Below, piece by piece: positions 1 to 5,823 of a stretch of DNA of 16,174 nucleotides. Source of the DNA: DAOUAJ01 sp034433615 (GTDB taxonomy: Bacteria; Chloroflexota; Anaerolineae; DUEN01); assembly GCA_034433615.1 (NCBI GenBank), contig DAOUAJ010000048.1, positions 1 to 16,174 on the forward strand, given 5' to 3'. The notes below the pieces were generated by a model. It ran no database searches, was not told where the DNA came from, and saw only the letters and a program-made list of their open reading frames with translations. A program made the translations under genes and the position numbers. Each line of letters begins with the position of its first letter. The first letter of the stretch is position 1.

Positions 1-2
1 TC

Positions 3-1631
3 CTCTACCCGGAGGTGCGGGACGCCCTCGCCCAGCTCATGGGTGAGCGCTCGATCTCCGAGCTGCACAGCGACCTCTCCCTCAAGAACCTCTTCGCCAC
101 CGGCATCGAGGCGCACCTGGACGGCACGCTGCGCCAGGCCGGGCTGGCTCTGCGCGGCGTGCGCACTATGAACTTCCGCCACACAGCTTGGGACGCGCAG
201 GCCGGCCGCGCCGAGGAGTTCTTCCTGCAACTGACCGCCGAGGAGGCGGCGTTGCAGGGGCGCAAACGCCTGTTCGACGTCAAGAATGAGGCTGAGATCC
301 AGGCGCTGGCCGAGGAGGAAGCACGGGTCGCCATCTTCGAGCAGCGGGCCGAGATCAAGGAGCGTATGTGCCAGGCGGCCCTCTCCGATCGCATGAACGA
401 GGTGCGCAACGAGGAGCAGTTGGCCGTCTTTCTGCGCCAGGTGGACAGAGAGCAACTGATCCGCGAGGATGAGTGGCAGCGCTTGCAGCGGGAGTTCGCC
501 GAGCGCAAAGAGGATCACGAGCTGGCGCGCGCCCACCTGATCGCCCGCCTCAAGCTAGACCAGGAGTTCGAGCTGCGCCTGGCGCGGGAGGCCCGCCAGC
601 ACGAGCTGACGACGCAGCAGATCCGCCAGCAGGCTGAGGAGGAGGCGCAACGCCAGCAAGCCCGCCTGCAACTGGAAGAAGAGCGGGCGCTGTGGGAGAT
701 GCGCCTGCGCCGCCAGCAGAACGAGGCCCGCCGGGCGGAGGAGGCTGCGGAAGCCGCCGCCCAACGCGAGCGAGAGATGCAAGACGAGCTGGCCCGATTA
801 GATTTGCAGCGGCGCCGGGCCCAAACGCAGGCGGAGATCGAGGCGATTGAACGCGAGCAGGATCGGCTGGATGCCGAACCGGGGCTGGCTCTCCTGGAGA
901 AGATGAAGGCCATCAAGCGACGGGACGAGGAGGAGCGTCGCCTGGGCGAGCTGCGCGCCCAGCGGGAGCGGGTCGAGATCGAGCTGATGGCGGAGGAGCG
1001 CCGGCTGGCGATGCAACTGCGGGCGGAACAGGAGCGGCACGCGCAGGAGCTGGCAGTCCAGGCGCAGCAGCAGCAGTTCGAGCTGGACCGCATCGCCGCG
1101 CTGGGGCAACTGTCGGCCGAGGCGTTGATCGCCGTGACGGGATCGGAGCAGGCCGCGCTGCTGGCCGATCTCAAGCGCACCGAGGCACTGAAGGGGATGA
1201 GCGAGGAGCAGATCCTGGCCCTGGCTGCGGAGAAGTCGCCGGAGGTGGCTCAGGCCTTCCAGGAGAAGTACCGGGCGCTGGCGGCCGGCCAGATGAGCGA
1301 GCGGGAGCAGGCGCTGTACGAGCGGCTGCTGAGCGAGCGGGACCTCTATCTCAAGGCCCAGCAAGAAGCCGCCGAGGCCCAGGCTCGCCGTCAGCAGGAG
1401 ATGTTCAGCGAGGCGCTGCGGGCCCAGGCCGAGGTGGCCAGAGCCTTCGCCCAGGGCCAGGCCAGGGAGCCCACAGTCATCTTTTCCCCCGGCGGGGGCG
1501 CCGGCATTCCAGCGTTCGTGAGCGACGGGCGCGTCTCCGGCGAGGTGCAGGTGTGTCCCCGCTGCCGGGTGAAGTCGCCGGTGGGGACAAAGTATTGCAC
1601 GAACTGTGGGCAGGCGTTCTATGAAACGTGA
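3..1631 (+). CDS. SPFH/band-7-like coiled-coil protein with C-terminal zinc ribbon (5' partial)
   Basis: The reading frame is open from the left edge (CTC TAC CCG GAG GTG), so the GTG at 15 is probably internal and the real start lies outside the window. The first ~80 residues resemble the end of an SPFH/band-7 domain (ELHSDLSLKNLFATGIEAHL, GLALRGVRTMNF). A very long Glu/Arg/Gln-rich coiled coil follows (about residues 80-370), then a helical segment. At the C-terminus there is a short Gly/Pro linker and a CPRC...CTNC zinc ribbon. Such proteins usually oligomerise at membranes; the ribbon suggests a binding role. No transmembrane segment or signal peptide is visible in the part present. The next plus-strand genes also encode this ribbon type and coiled coils, so they may have formed one functional group. 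The SPFH assignment rests on the truncated end only and is moderate; coiled coil and ribbon are clear. Confidence 0.8.
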   Translation, partial: LYPEVRDALAQLMGERSISELHSDLSLKNLFATGIEAHLDGTLRQAGLALRGVRTMNFRHTAWDAQAGRAEEFFLQLTAEEAALQGRKRLFDVKNEAEIQALAEEEARVAIFEQRAEIKERMCQAALSDRMNEVRNEEQLAVFLRQVDREQLIREDEWQRLQREFAERKEDHELARAHLIARLKLDQEFELRLAREARQHELTTQQIRQQAEEEAQRQQARLQLEEERALWEMRLRRQQNEARRAEEAAEAAAQREREMQDELARLDLQRRRAQTQAEIEAIEREQDRLDAEPGLALLEKMKAIKRRDEEERRLGELRAQRERVEIELMAEERRLAMQLRAEQERHAQELAVQAQQQQFELDRIAALGQLSAEALIAVTGSEQAALLADLKRTEALKGMSEEQILALAAEKSPEVAQAFQEKYRALAAGQMSEREQALYERLLSERDLYLKAQQEAAEAQARRQQEMFSEALRAQAEVARAFAQGQAREPTVIFSPGGGAGIPAFVSDGRVSGEVQVCPRCRVKSPVGTKYCTNCGQAFYET

Positions 1632-1641
1632 GAGAGCAGCC

Positions 1642-1676
1642 GGCGGTCGGCCATCGGCAGTCAGTGATCAGAGATC
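1642..1676. repeat. Degenerate heptamer array A (5 units)
   Basis: Five consecutive 7-bp units end in TC (GGCGGTC, GGCCATC, GGCAGTC, AGTGATC, AGAGATC). The array starts 10 bp after the stop of the zinc-ribbon gene and lies in the convergent gap before the PIN gene end. It contains a small TGATC/GATCA hairpin but no T-tract, so it is not an obvious terminator. Confidence 0.6.
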
Positions 1677-1717
1677 AGGCGCCGCGCTTGCTCAGAATCC
1701 GGGTAACTCAAGTCGTA

Positions 1718-2185
1718 TCAGATCTGGTCCGCCGGAAGTGCCCACTGCCGGTACAGGGCAGTGCGGGCAGCCGCAACCAGTTGCCCTGGCGTCATCACGT
1801 GTATGCCAGCCGCGGGCGGGTAGTAATCGCGGACGTTGTAGGTAGCCAGAACGTGAGCGCCAGCATGGACTGCCGCGGCCAGGTTGATCACGTCTTTCCA
1901 GTGAGCTTGCGTGCGGTATGTGAATAGCAGCGACGCTGGCGGATCATCCACCGTGCGCAGGGAGTGGGCGATCAGTTGCAGCAGCAGGGGAACGCTCTCC
2001 GGCAGGTATGCTTGCAGGCTGCGCACTGCCTCCTCGACCGTATACCGGGCGGTTACGGCATCCCATAAAGTGAATTCGGACATGCGCAGCAACACCAAGG
2101 CCGCCGTGTGCTCATGCGATGCGGCCGCTGCCCGGAACAGCACATCGGCGTCAACGTACACCCTGAGCAGGTTCACGGAGGGCAT
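1718..2185 (-). CDS. PIN-domain ribonuclease toxin
   Basis: 155-residue PIN-domain protein, probably the toxin of a type II toxin-antitoxin pair; PIN proteins are Mg2+-dependent RNases that cleave tRNA, rRNA or mRNA. The fold is recognisable from the N-terminal strand with acidic residues (VYVDADVLF, Asp12 and Asp14), the mid-chain acid pair (YTVEEAV, Glu51/Glu52), Asp98 in HWKDVINLAAA, and the late strand HVLATYNVRDY, where Asn117 stands where many relatives have Asp. The frame is open further upstream, but that part is Arg/Cys-rich shadow of the antitoxin gene. The ATG at 2185 (or the GTG at 2176) places the start inside the antitoxin end, an overlap of about 25-35 nt typical of coupled TA pairs. 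RNA target unknown. Confidence 0.83.
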   Translation of the reverse strand: MPSVNLLRVYVDADVLFRAAAASHEHTAALVLLRMSEFTLWDAVTARYTVEEAVRSLQAYLPESVPLLLQLIAHSLRTVDDPPASLLFTYRTQAHWKDVINLAAAVHAGAHVLATYNVRDYYPPAAGIHVMTPGQLVAAARTALYRQWALPADQI

Positions 2186-2504
2186 CGGAGGCAGCAAAGT
2201 CGGGATACTTCTCGCGCAGGGTGCGCAGACGCTCCGCCTGCAACTGGCGAGCCAGGTCCTCATACGACAGACCGGCAGCCTGGCGTGCTTCCTGCAACGC
2301 CGCAGCCAGCGCCGGGACCTGCTCAACCGGAGAGGCCGTGTCCCTCTGTGCTTCCAGGCTGGCGTAAAGGCTGTAAGGCAATAACACGGCGATGGGGGCG
2401 CCGTAACGCTCGATGATCACCTGGTCCCCCCCATAACCGACACGGTTGAGCAAATCGGTCAGTTGGCGGCGAAATTGTTCGGCACCCATCTGCAAAACAC
2501 CCAT
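2151..2504 (-). CDS. Phd/YefM-like antitoxin
   Basis: 117-residue antitoxin upstream of, and overlapping, the PIN toxin. The N-terminal half has the Phd/YefM pattern: an opening helix (QFRRQLTDLLNRV), a beta hairpin (DQVIIERYGAPIAVLLPYS), then a helix. This is the usual DNA-binding dimer. The C-terminal half (EDLARQLQAERLRTL and beyond) is a charged tail expected to wrap and inhibit the toxin. The start at 2504 is preferred because AGGAG (2512-2516) sits 7 nt upstream; the open frame reaching 2651 runs through the promoter and antisense to an old zinc-ribbon remnant, so it is not coding. The pair is likely autoregulated through the palindrome at 2539-2550. Confidence 0.83.
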   Translation of the reverse strand: MGVLQMGAEQFRRQLTDLLNRVGYGGDQVIIERYGAPIAVLLPYSLYASLEAQRDTASPVEQVPALAAALQEARQAAGLSYEDLARQLQAERLRTLREKYPDFAASDALREPAQGVR

Positions 2505-2538
2505 GAGGCGACTCCTATCACTCTTGCAGATTCTATAG

Positions 2539-2550
2539 TTCCTGTAGGAA
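2539..2550. promoter_or_regulatory. Candidate TA operator palindrome
   Basis: TTCCT-GT-AGGAA is a palindrome with perfect 5-bp arms, located just downstream of the -10 box across positions about +3 to +15. This is a usual place for an antitoxin autorepressor site. Function is inferred from position only. Confidence 0.5.
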
Positions 2551-2559
2551 TGTGGACTC

Positions 2560-2588
2560 AGTATAAGCCAGATGTCACTGTCTGTCAA
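2560..2588 (-). promoter_or_regulatory. Sigma70-type promoter of the antitoxin-toxin operon
   Basis: On the minus strand TTGACA (2588-2583) and TATACT (2565-2560) are separated by exactly 17 bp. Transcription should begin near 2553, about 50 nt before the antitoxin ATG. The -35 box overlaps the remnant zinc-ribbon ORF on the plus strand. Confidence 0.75.
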
Positions 2589-2676
2589 ACTGCCTGGACG
2601 CGGACCTGGTGTTGGACCGGCGTCGCCGGTGGGGACGAAGTACTGCACCAATTGCGGGTATGCGTTTTTTGAGTAA
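2572..2676 (+). pseudogene. Remnant C-terminal zinc ribbon of a lost paralogue
   Basis: A 34-codon frame ends in SPVGTKYCTNCGYAFFE and a TAA. It closely matches the end of the first gene (SPVGTKYCTNCGQAFYE). Over the shared ~55 bp many differences are at third codon positions, so this was once a real diverged paralogue under selection and not a fresh DNA duplication. Only half of the ribbon (one CxxC) remains. The upstream part has been replaced by the minus-strand TA module and its promoter. Probably not expressed as a useful protein. Confidence 0.65.
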
Positions 2677-2724
2677 CATCCGTAATGAACTCCGGTATCG
2701 GAATGGCGCTTCCAGCGGTGGTCA

Positions 2725-2744
2725 GCCTGTCTTGGCCGACAGGC
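2725..2744. other. Intergenic hairpin
   Basis: GCCTGTC-TTGGCC-GACAGGC forms a perfect 7-bp stem with a 6-nt loop, 52 bp upstream of the next ATG. No T-run follows, so it is not a standard intrinsic terminator; its role is unknown. Confidence 0.4.
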
Positions 2745-2796
2745 CAGGGGAGACCGCCTTGAACGGAATGATACGACGAAAATGGAGAGCTGAACA

Positions 2797-3240
2797 ATGC
2801 CTTACTGTCCCAAGGGACACGGAGAACAGAGCGGGCGCTTCTGCCCCGAATGTGGCGCCGAACTGAACGCCAGCCCGCCTCCGGCCAGTGATGCCATCCG
2901 CATCCGCAGCCCGCAGGCCCACGCCACCGCCAGCGTGCATCCCATTTTCGTCCTGCCCGGCGGCGTGGCCGAGACGCCGCCGGCCTACGTCAAGTGCCCC
3001 TGGTGCGGCCGACGCAACCCGGAGGCCGAGACCTTCGACTGCCAGGGGGCCTGTGGCCGGCAGAACCTCTGCCTGCGCCACTTCGACGAGGAGTACGAAA
3101 TGTGCCGGCAGTGCGCCGGGACGCTGCGCGGGGAGGACCAGGCCAGGGCTGAGCAGCAGGCCCGGCTGCAGGCCGAGCTGGAGCAGTGGCGGCAGCGGGC
3201 GGAGCGGGCCGAGACCCGGTTAGCCGAGCTGACCAACTAG
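2797..3240 (+). CDS. Zinc-ribbon/coiled-coil protein, N-terminal part of a broken FGE-domain gene
   Basis: 147-residue frame with ATG and GGAG (2784-2787) 9 nt upstream. Residues 4-22 carry a zinc ribbon (CPKGH...CPECG). After a Pro/Ser-rich linker, residues ~66-105 form a second Cys/His-rich module (CPWCGRRN, then CQGACGRQNLCLRHF and CRQC), resembling a B-box or treble clef. A coiled coil begins at ~110 and is cut by TAG at 3238. The frame then continues with clear coiled coil and an FGE domain, so this is the 5' fragment of a longer gene; CAG (Gln) to TAG is the simplest cause. The truncated product may still fold. It shares ribbon and coiled-coil architecture with the first gene. No known pathway is assigned. 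Confidence 0.6.
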   Translation: MPYCPKGHGEQSGRFCPECGAELNASPPPASDAIRIRSPQAHATASVHPIFVLPGGVAETPPAYVKCPWCGRRNPEAETFDCQGACGRQNLCLRHFDEEYEMCRQCAGTLRGEDQARAEQQARLQAELEQWRQRAERAETRLAELTN

Positions 3241-3708
3241 GCCGGGCGGAACGAGGCGGCCCTGGCCCAGGCCCGTGACGAGCTGGAGGCTGCCCGGGCC
3301 CACGTAGCCGCGCTGGAGCAAGAGCTGGCGAGCTGGCGGCGGCGAGCCGAGAAAGCCGAGGCGAAGCTGGCCGAGATCGAGCGCCGGGAGAGAGAGGCCG
3401 AAGAGGCCCGGCGTGCGGAGGAGCAGAAGAAAAAGGCCCCCATCTGGCAGCAGATCGGTATCGAGCTGGTCGAGGTCCCGGCCGGACGCTTCTTGTACGG
3501 CGACAACGACACGCCCTTGGATCTGGACGCGTTCTGGATCGCCAGGACGCCGGTGACCAACGCCCAGTACAAGGCTTTTGTGGATGCCACTGGGCACCGG
3601 GCGCCGCGTCATTGGGAAGGCGGTCGCATCCCCAGGGGGAAAGAAAACCATCCGGTGGTCGACGTGTCGTGACACGATTCCGACGGGCATGCGGGCGGTC
3701 GGGAGACT
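3241..3708 (+). pseudogene. Coiled coil plus truncated FGE-sulfatase (SUMF1-like) domain
   Basis: In frame with the preceding 147-codon ORF, past its amber codon. Codons 3241-3440 continue the Ala/Glu/Arg-rich coiled coil. From about 3456 an FGE-sulfatase domain starts (ELVEVPAGRFLYGDND, then DAFWIARTPVTNAQYKAFV and NHPVVDVS). The strongly conserved Trp expected after DVS is a TGA at 3670-3672, one base from TGG. Beyond it weak similarity to the WxxxxGRLP region continues only in another frame to about 3708, then is lost. Two nonsense codons, a frameshift and loss of the catalytic C-terminal half make this a pseudogene. Known relatives convert Cys to formylglycine or are non-catalytic binding domains; the intact ancestor's target cannot be read from here. 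Confidence 0.75.
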
Positions 3709-3737
3709 GCCGGAAAACTAGCACACCAGGAGGACCA

Positions 3738-3845
3738 TTGCCACCGCAAGATGTTGAAAGAGCTGATCGAGCAGCAGATGGATCGGCTGTCATGACGTCG
3801 GAAGCCCTGTGTCCAGGATGCGGCTGCTATGATCTCTCTCGGTAG
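3738..3845 (+). pseudogene. Possible 5' end of a zinc-finger gene cut by the IS element
   Basis: AGGAGG (3728-3733) precedes a TTG at 3738, and the frame continues through an ATG at 3792 to a CPGCGCYD motif, then ends at a TAG (3843-3845) that lies at the inferred left end of the IS element. A second short frame (ATG 3751) ends with an ATGA overlap at 3792. This looks like the start of a zinc-ribbon gene interrupted by the insertion, but it is short and could be chance. Confidence 0.3.
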
Positions 3846-4906
3846 TCACTCTCCAAAGTATTGTTTTTGTGTTATGATGGGGGCAAGAGTCATCAAACAC
3901 CAGGAGGTGATTGACATGGCGAGAAGAGCTTCTCCAGACAACCCTCCCTGCCCCCGCTGCGGAGGGAAACACGTGACCAAGAACGGTCACAAGGACGGGC
4001 GCCAGCGCTGGCTTTGTCATGACTGGGGTGACACCTTTAGGGCCACCTATGGTACACCGATGTACCGGCTGCGCACTTTGGCCCCAGAGATCGGCCACAC
4101 CTTGTTGGTCGTGATGCGGCGGGGCAGTCTGTCGGCTGCCGAAGAGATCACCGGCCACAAGTATGAGACCATCGGTCGCTGGGTGCATCTGGCGGCCGAG
4201 CAGGCGGAGGTGATCACCCAGGTTCTGGTGCATGACCTCCATCTGACGGCGGTGGAAGTCGATACCTTCTGGTCGTTTGTCAAAAAAAGCGTGGAGAGCC
4301 TGGAGCTGGAGACGAGACAGGCACGCCAGAGGGGGTGGGCCCGCGCTGGGGATGCCTGACGATGGATCGGCCCACTCGTTTCATCATCGCCTGGTCCTTC
4401 GGTGCGTCGGAGGACGAGGCGGCCTCGTCCGTGGTCGCCACCACCCGAGAACGGACAGCCGGTCGGCAAGGGGTACCCTGGGTCCGTGATGGGCGGAAGG
4501 TGTACCGGCAGGAGGTCCGCCGCACCTATCGGGCTCCACAGCGAACGGGCAAAGCGGGGCGTCCACCGTTGGTGGCCACACCGGGGATCGGGTTGACCCA
4601 AGCCGTCAAATGGAGGTGCGGCAGGTGATGGAAGAGCCGATCGCCATCCCCTATGCCGTGCATGAGGAACGTTTCCATGGGGTACTGCGGGATCGTCTGG
4701 GCTGTCTGACGCGCAAGACCCATGCCTTTGCCAAGGACGCCCGGACATGGGATGCCTTGGTGGTGGTGGGTTTGTTTGAGGCCAATTGGCTGCGTCCGCA
4801 TCCAGCCTTGCGCGAGCCGACAGAGAATCTCCCCAATGGACGGCGTTACCGGCGCCGAACACCCGCTATGGCAATGGGCTTGACCGATCATATCTGGAAG
4901 GGACTT
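3843..4906 (+). mobile_element. Degenerate IS1-family-like insertion sequence
   Basis: About 1.06 kb, defined by a broken transposase gene and weak terminal inverted repeats. The left end reads AGTCACTCTCCAAAGTAT and the right end, on the minus strand, AGTCCCTTCCAGATAT: similar with gaps. No clear target-site duplication was found. The right end lies within about 4 bp of the 3' end of tRNA-Arg. The boundaries are approximate. The transposase is frameshifted, so the element is probably immobile. Confidence 0.6.
3916..4903 (+). pseudogene. IS1-like transposase, frameshifted in two places
   Basis: ATG at 3916 with AGGAGG 8 nt upstream. The N-terminal zinc ribbon (CPRCGGKHVTKNG...) has lost its fourth Cys: CHDW at residue 37, TGG at 4024. 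A helix-turn-helix-like stretch leads to VEVDTFWSFVKK, where the Asp is the probable first catalytic acid. At a run of seven A (4282-4288) the coding sense moves to the -1 frame (continuing KRGEPGAGDETG... and MDRPTRFIIAWSFG). Near 4605 it moves again to the frame of EVRQVMEEPIAIPYAVHEERF, probably with a short deletion, ending at DHIW near 4890. No in-frame stop exists inside the element; the frame reads on through the tRNA region. Two shifts and a lost Cys indicate decay; programmed slippage at the A7 run is possible for the first shift only. Confidence 0.75.
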
Positions 4907-4909
4907 AAG

Positions 4910-4982
4910 TACCCCCGGCAGGACTTGAACCTGCGGCCTCAGCGTCCGCAGCGCTGCGCTCTATCCCCTGAGCTACGGGGGC
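4910..4982 (-). tRNA. tRNA-Arg (anticodon GCG)
   Basis: 73 nt folding into a full cloverleaf: acceptor GCCCCCG/CGGGGGT (G1-U72 wobble), D-stem GCTC/GAGC, anticodon stem CAGCG/CGCTG with loop CTGCGGA (anticodon GCG, reading CGC/CGU), T-arm GCAGG-TTCAAGT-CCTGC, discriminator A. CCA is not encoded. Last gene of the three-tRNA set; the IS element abuts its 3' end. Confidence 0.95.
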
Positions 4983-5014
4983 CTGTCTGGTCAGACGATG
5001 CCGCCTGGCGGAGG

Positions 5015-5106
5015 CGGGGAGGCAGGGATTCGAACCCTGGGTAGAGGTTTTAAGCCCCTACAACCGCTTAGCAGGCGGCCCCAATCGACCACTCTGGCAC
5101 CTCCCC
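5015..5106 (-). tRNA. tRNA-Ser (anticodon GCT)
   Basis: 92 nt, class II. Acceptor GGGGAGG/CCTCCCC, discriminator G, anticodon stem GCCGC/GCGGT with loop CTGCTAA (anticodon GCU, reading AGC/AGU), a long variable arm (GTAGGGG/CCTCTAC) and T-arm CAGGG-TTCGAAT-CCCTG. No CCA encoded. Confidence 0.95.
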
Positions 5107-5115
5107 ACTGAGCAA

Positions 5116-5217
5116 ATGGCTGATGGCAGATAACTGATAGCTTGTTCACTTCGCTCACTCTATGGCACATGGCAATCTGGCCAGCTCACAATATGCCATC
5201 GGCCATCAGCCAATGAG
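5116..5217. repeat. Degenerate heptamer array B between two tRNA-Ser genes
   Basis: Two runs of 7-bp units: 5116-5143 (ATGGCTG, ATGGCAG, ATAACTG, ATAGCTT) and 5162-5217 (ATGGCAC, ATGGCAA ... CATCGGC, CATCAGC). The ends are mutually inverted (TGGCTGATGG at 5117-5126 against CCATCAGCCA at 5203-5212), so the spacer can form a hairpin in the tRNA precursor. It fills almost the whole 111-bp spacer. Confidence 0.6.
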
Positions 5218-5304
5218 CGGAGGGAGAGGGATTCGAACCCCCGGTGACCTTACGGCCACAACGGTTTTCAAGACCGTCGCCATAGTCCTCTCGGCCATCC
5301 CTCC
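5218..5304 (-). tRNA. tRNA-Ser (anticodon TGA)
   Basis: 87 nt, class II. Acceptor GGAGGGA/TCCCTCC, discriminator G, anticodon stem ACGGT/ACCGT with loop CTTGAAA (anticodon UGA, reading UCN), a long variable arm (GTGGCC-GTAA-GGTCAC) and T-arm with TTCGAAT. First gene after the promoter at 5336-5364. Confidence 0.95.
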
Positions 5305-5335
5305 TCGGACGGGGCCCTTATCCCGCTACAAAATC

Positions 5336-5364
5336 AGTATAACCGAGGAAGAAGGAAATGTCAA
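5336..5364 (-). promoter_or_regulatory. Promoter of the tRNA Ser-Ser-Arg set
   Basis: On the minus strand TTGACA (5364-5359), a 17-bp spacer, and TATACT (5341-5336), about 30 bp upstream of the first tRNA. It is a near-consensus sigma70-type promoter, and no other strong promoter is seen in the spacers, so the three tRNAs may be co-transcribed. It diverges from the promoter at 5394-5422. Confidence 0.75.
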
Positions 5365-5393
5365 AATGGAGGTGATCTCAGCAATACTGGCTT

Positions 5394-5422
5394 TTCCGTA
5401 CATCTCGGCTGTGTGGTACAAT
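5394..5422 (+). promoter_or_regulatory. Candidate extended -10 promoter of the structured RNA
   Basis: TG-G-TACAAT gives an extended -10 box at 5417-5422. The -35 region (TTCCGT, 5394-5399, 17-bp spacer) is weak. Transcription would start near 5429, at the first of the G-rich hairpins. Confidence 0.5.
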
Positions 5423-5428
5423 AGAGAG

Positions 5429-5758
5429 TGGGGAGTACCCCTTTCAGGGGTAGGTTTTTCTACCCGATACGGGGCGAGTGCTTCCAGGACGACCAGAGGA
5501 GGTCAGGAGGGGCGGGACGCCTCTCCTGAAGAAGCTCTTTTCGGCCCTTTACCCGTAGCCCATACGGGCCACAACAGGCCAAGAGCAGGCGGGTAAGAGG
5601 CTTAAACAGAAAGTTTCTCGGAGGGGGAACCCCTCCAAACCACCCCTAGCCCATTCGGGCCGCAAGTTCACCCCTACAGGTACAGGTTGAACCAGGAACG
5701 GGTGTGCTTGAAAAAACTTACCCTTGAGAGGGGGAGTACCTGCCCTTTCTGTTCTAAG
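5429..5758 (+). ncRNA. Candidate structured non-coding RNA, family not recognised
   Basis: No plausible ORF covers this stretch, but it folds densely. Helices seen by eye: 5448-5453/5460-5465 (GGGTAG/CTACCC); 5503-5514/5518-5529 (12 bp, one G-U); 5534-5539 plus 5543-5546 with 5577-5586 (GCTCTT...GGCC/GGCCAAGAGC, 3-nt bulge), enclosing 5552-5556/5564-5568; 5620-5626/5630-5636 (GGAGGGG-GAA-CCCCTCC); 5663-5673/5700-5710 (CAAG and CACCC with a 2-nt internal loop); and a closing helix 5601-5613/5745-5758 (13 bp, one bulge). A 19-nt element, TAGCCCATACGGGCCACAA, occurs twice with two changes (5556, 5647). I see no RNase P core (GAGGAAAGUCC), tmRNA tRNA-like end, SRP Alu/GGAAG loop or 6S layout. It could instead be a long structured 5' leader of the downstream nucleotidyltransferase gene; no terminator separates them. 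Boundaries are estimates. Confidence 0.6.
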
Positions 5759-5800
5759 GTGTGCACTGTTCCATGAGCTTATCCATGTTTAGCCCAGGTG

Positions 5801-5816
5801 TCCTGACGTTTCAGGA
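5801..5816 (+). promoter_or_regulatory. Hairpin that hides the nucleotidyltransferase SD
   Basis: TCCTGA-CGTT-TCAGGA is a perfect 6-bp stem with a 4-nt loop. Its 3' arm contains most of the Shine-Dalgarno AGGAG (5813-5817), 6 nt before the ATG at 5824. In RNA this would limit ribosome access, suggesting translational control. Confidence 0.55.
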
Positions 5817-5823
5817 GTTCGTG

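Noticed and set aside
515..1364. Minus-strand Ser/Arg-rich and Leu/Gln-rich frames opposite the coiled coil
   Set aside because: They are reverse readings of GAG/CGC/CAG-rich coiled-coil codons and have no independent evidence.
2151..2651. Longer 166-residue form of the antitoxin
   Set aside because: The extra N-terminus covers the promoter and operator and is antisense to a zinc-ribbon remnant; the ATG at 2504 has a well-placed SD.
3238..3240. Amber codon read as an amino acid (suppression or pyrrolysine)
   Set aside because: A second stop of another type, a frameshift and domain truncation follow, and no pylT-like gene is present; decay explains everything.
4610..5044. Separate 144-codon gene after the second transposase frame
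   Set aside because: Its first ~95 codons are the C-terminal part of the transposase and the rest is antisense of tRNA-Arg and part of tRNA-Ser.
5117..5212. Possible CRISPR array from repeated ATGGC/GCCAT units
   Set aside because: Units are 7 bp, degenerate and contiguous, with no 20-40 bp unique spacers and no cas genes.
5162..5596. 144-codon plus-strand frame across tRNA-Ser and the RNA region
   Set aside because: It runs antisense through a tRNA gene and has no SD or recognisable domain; its second half is explained by RNA helices.
5429..5758. RNase P RNA, tmRNA, SRP RNA or 6S RNA
   Set aside because: No GAGGAAAGUCC core, no tRNA-like 3' end or tag ORF, no GGAAG tetraloop domain, and a multi-branched layout instead of a single long hairpin with a central bulge.
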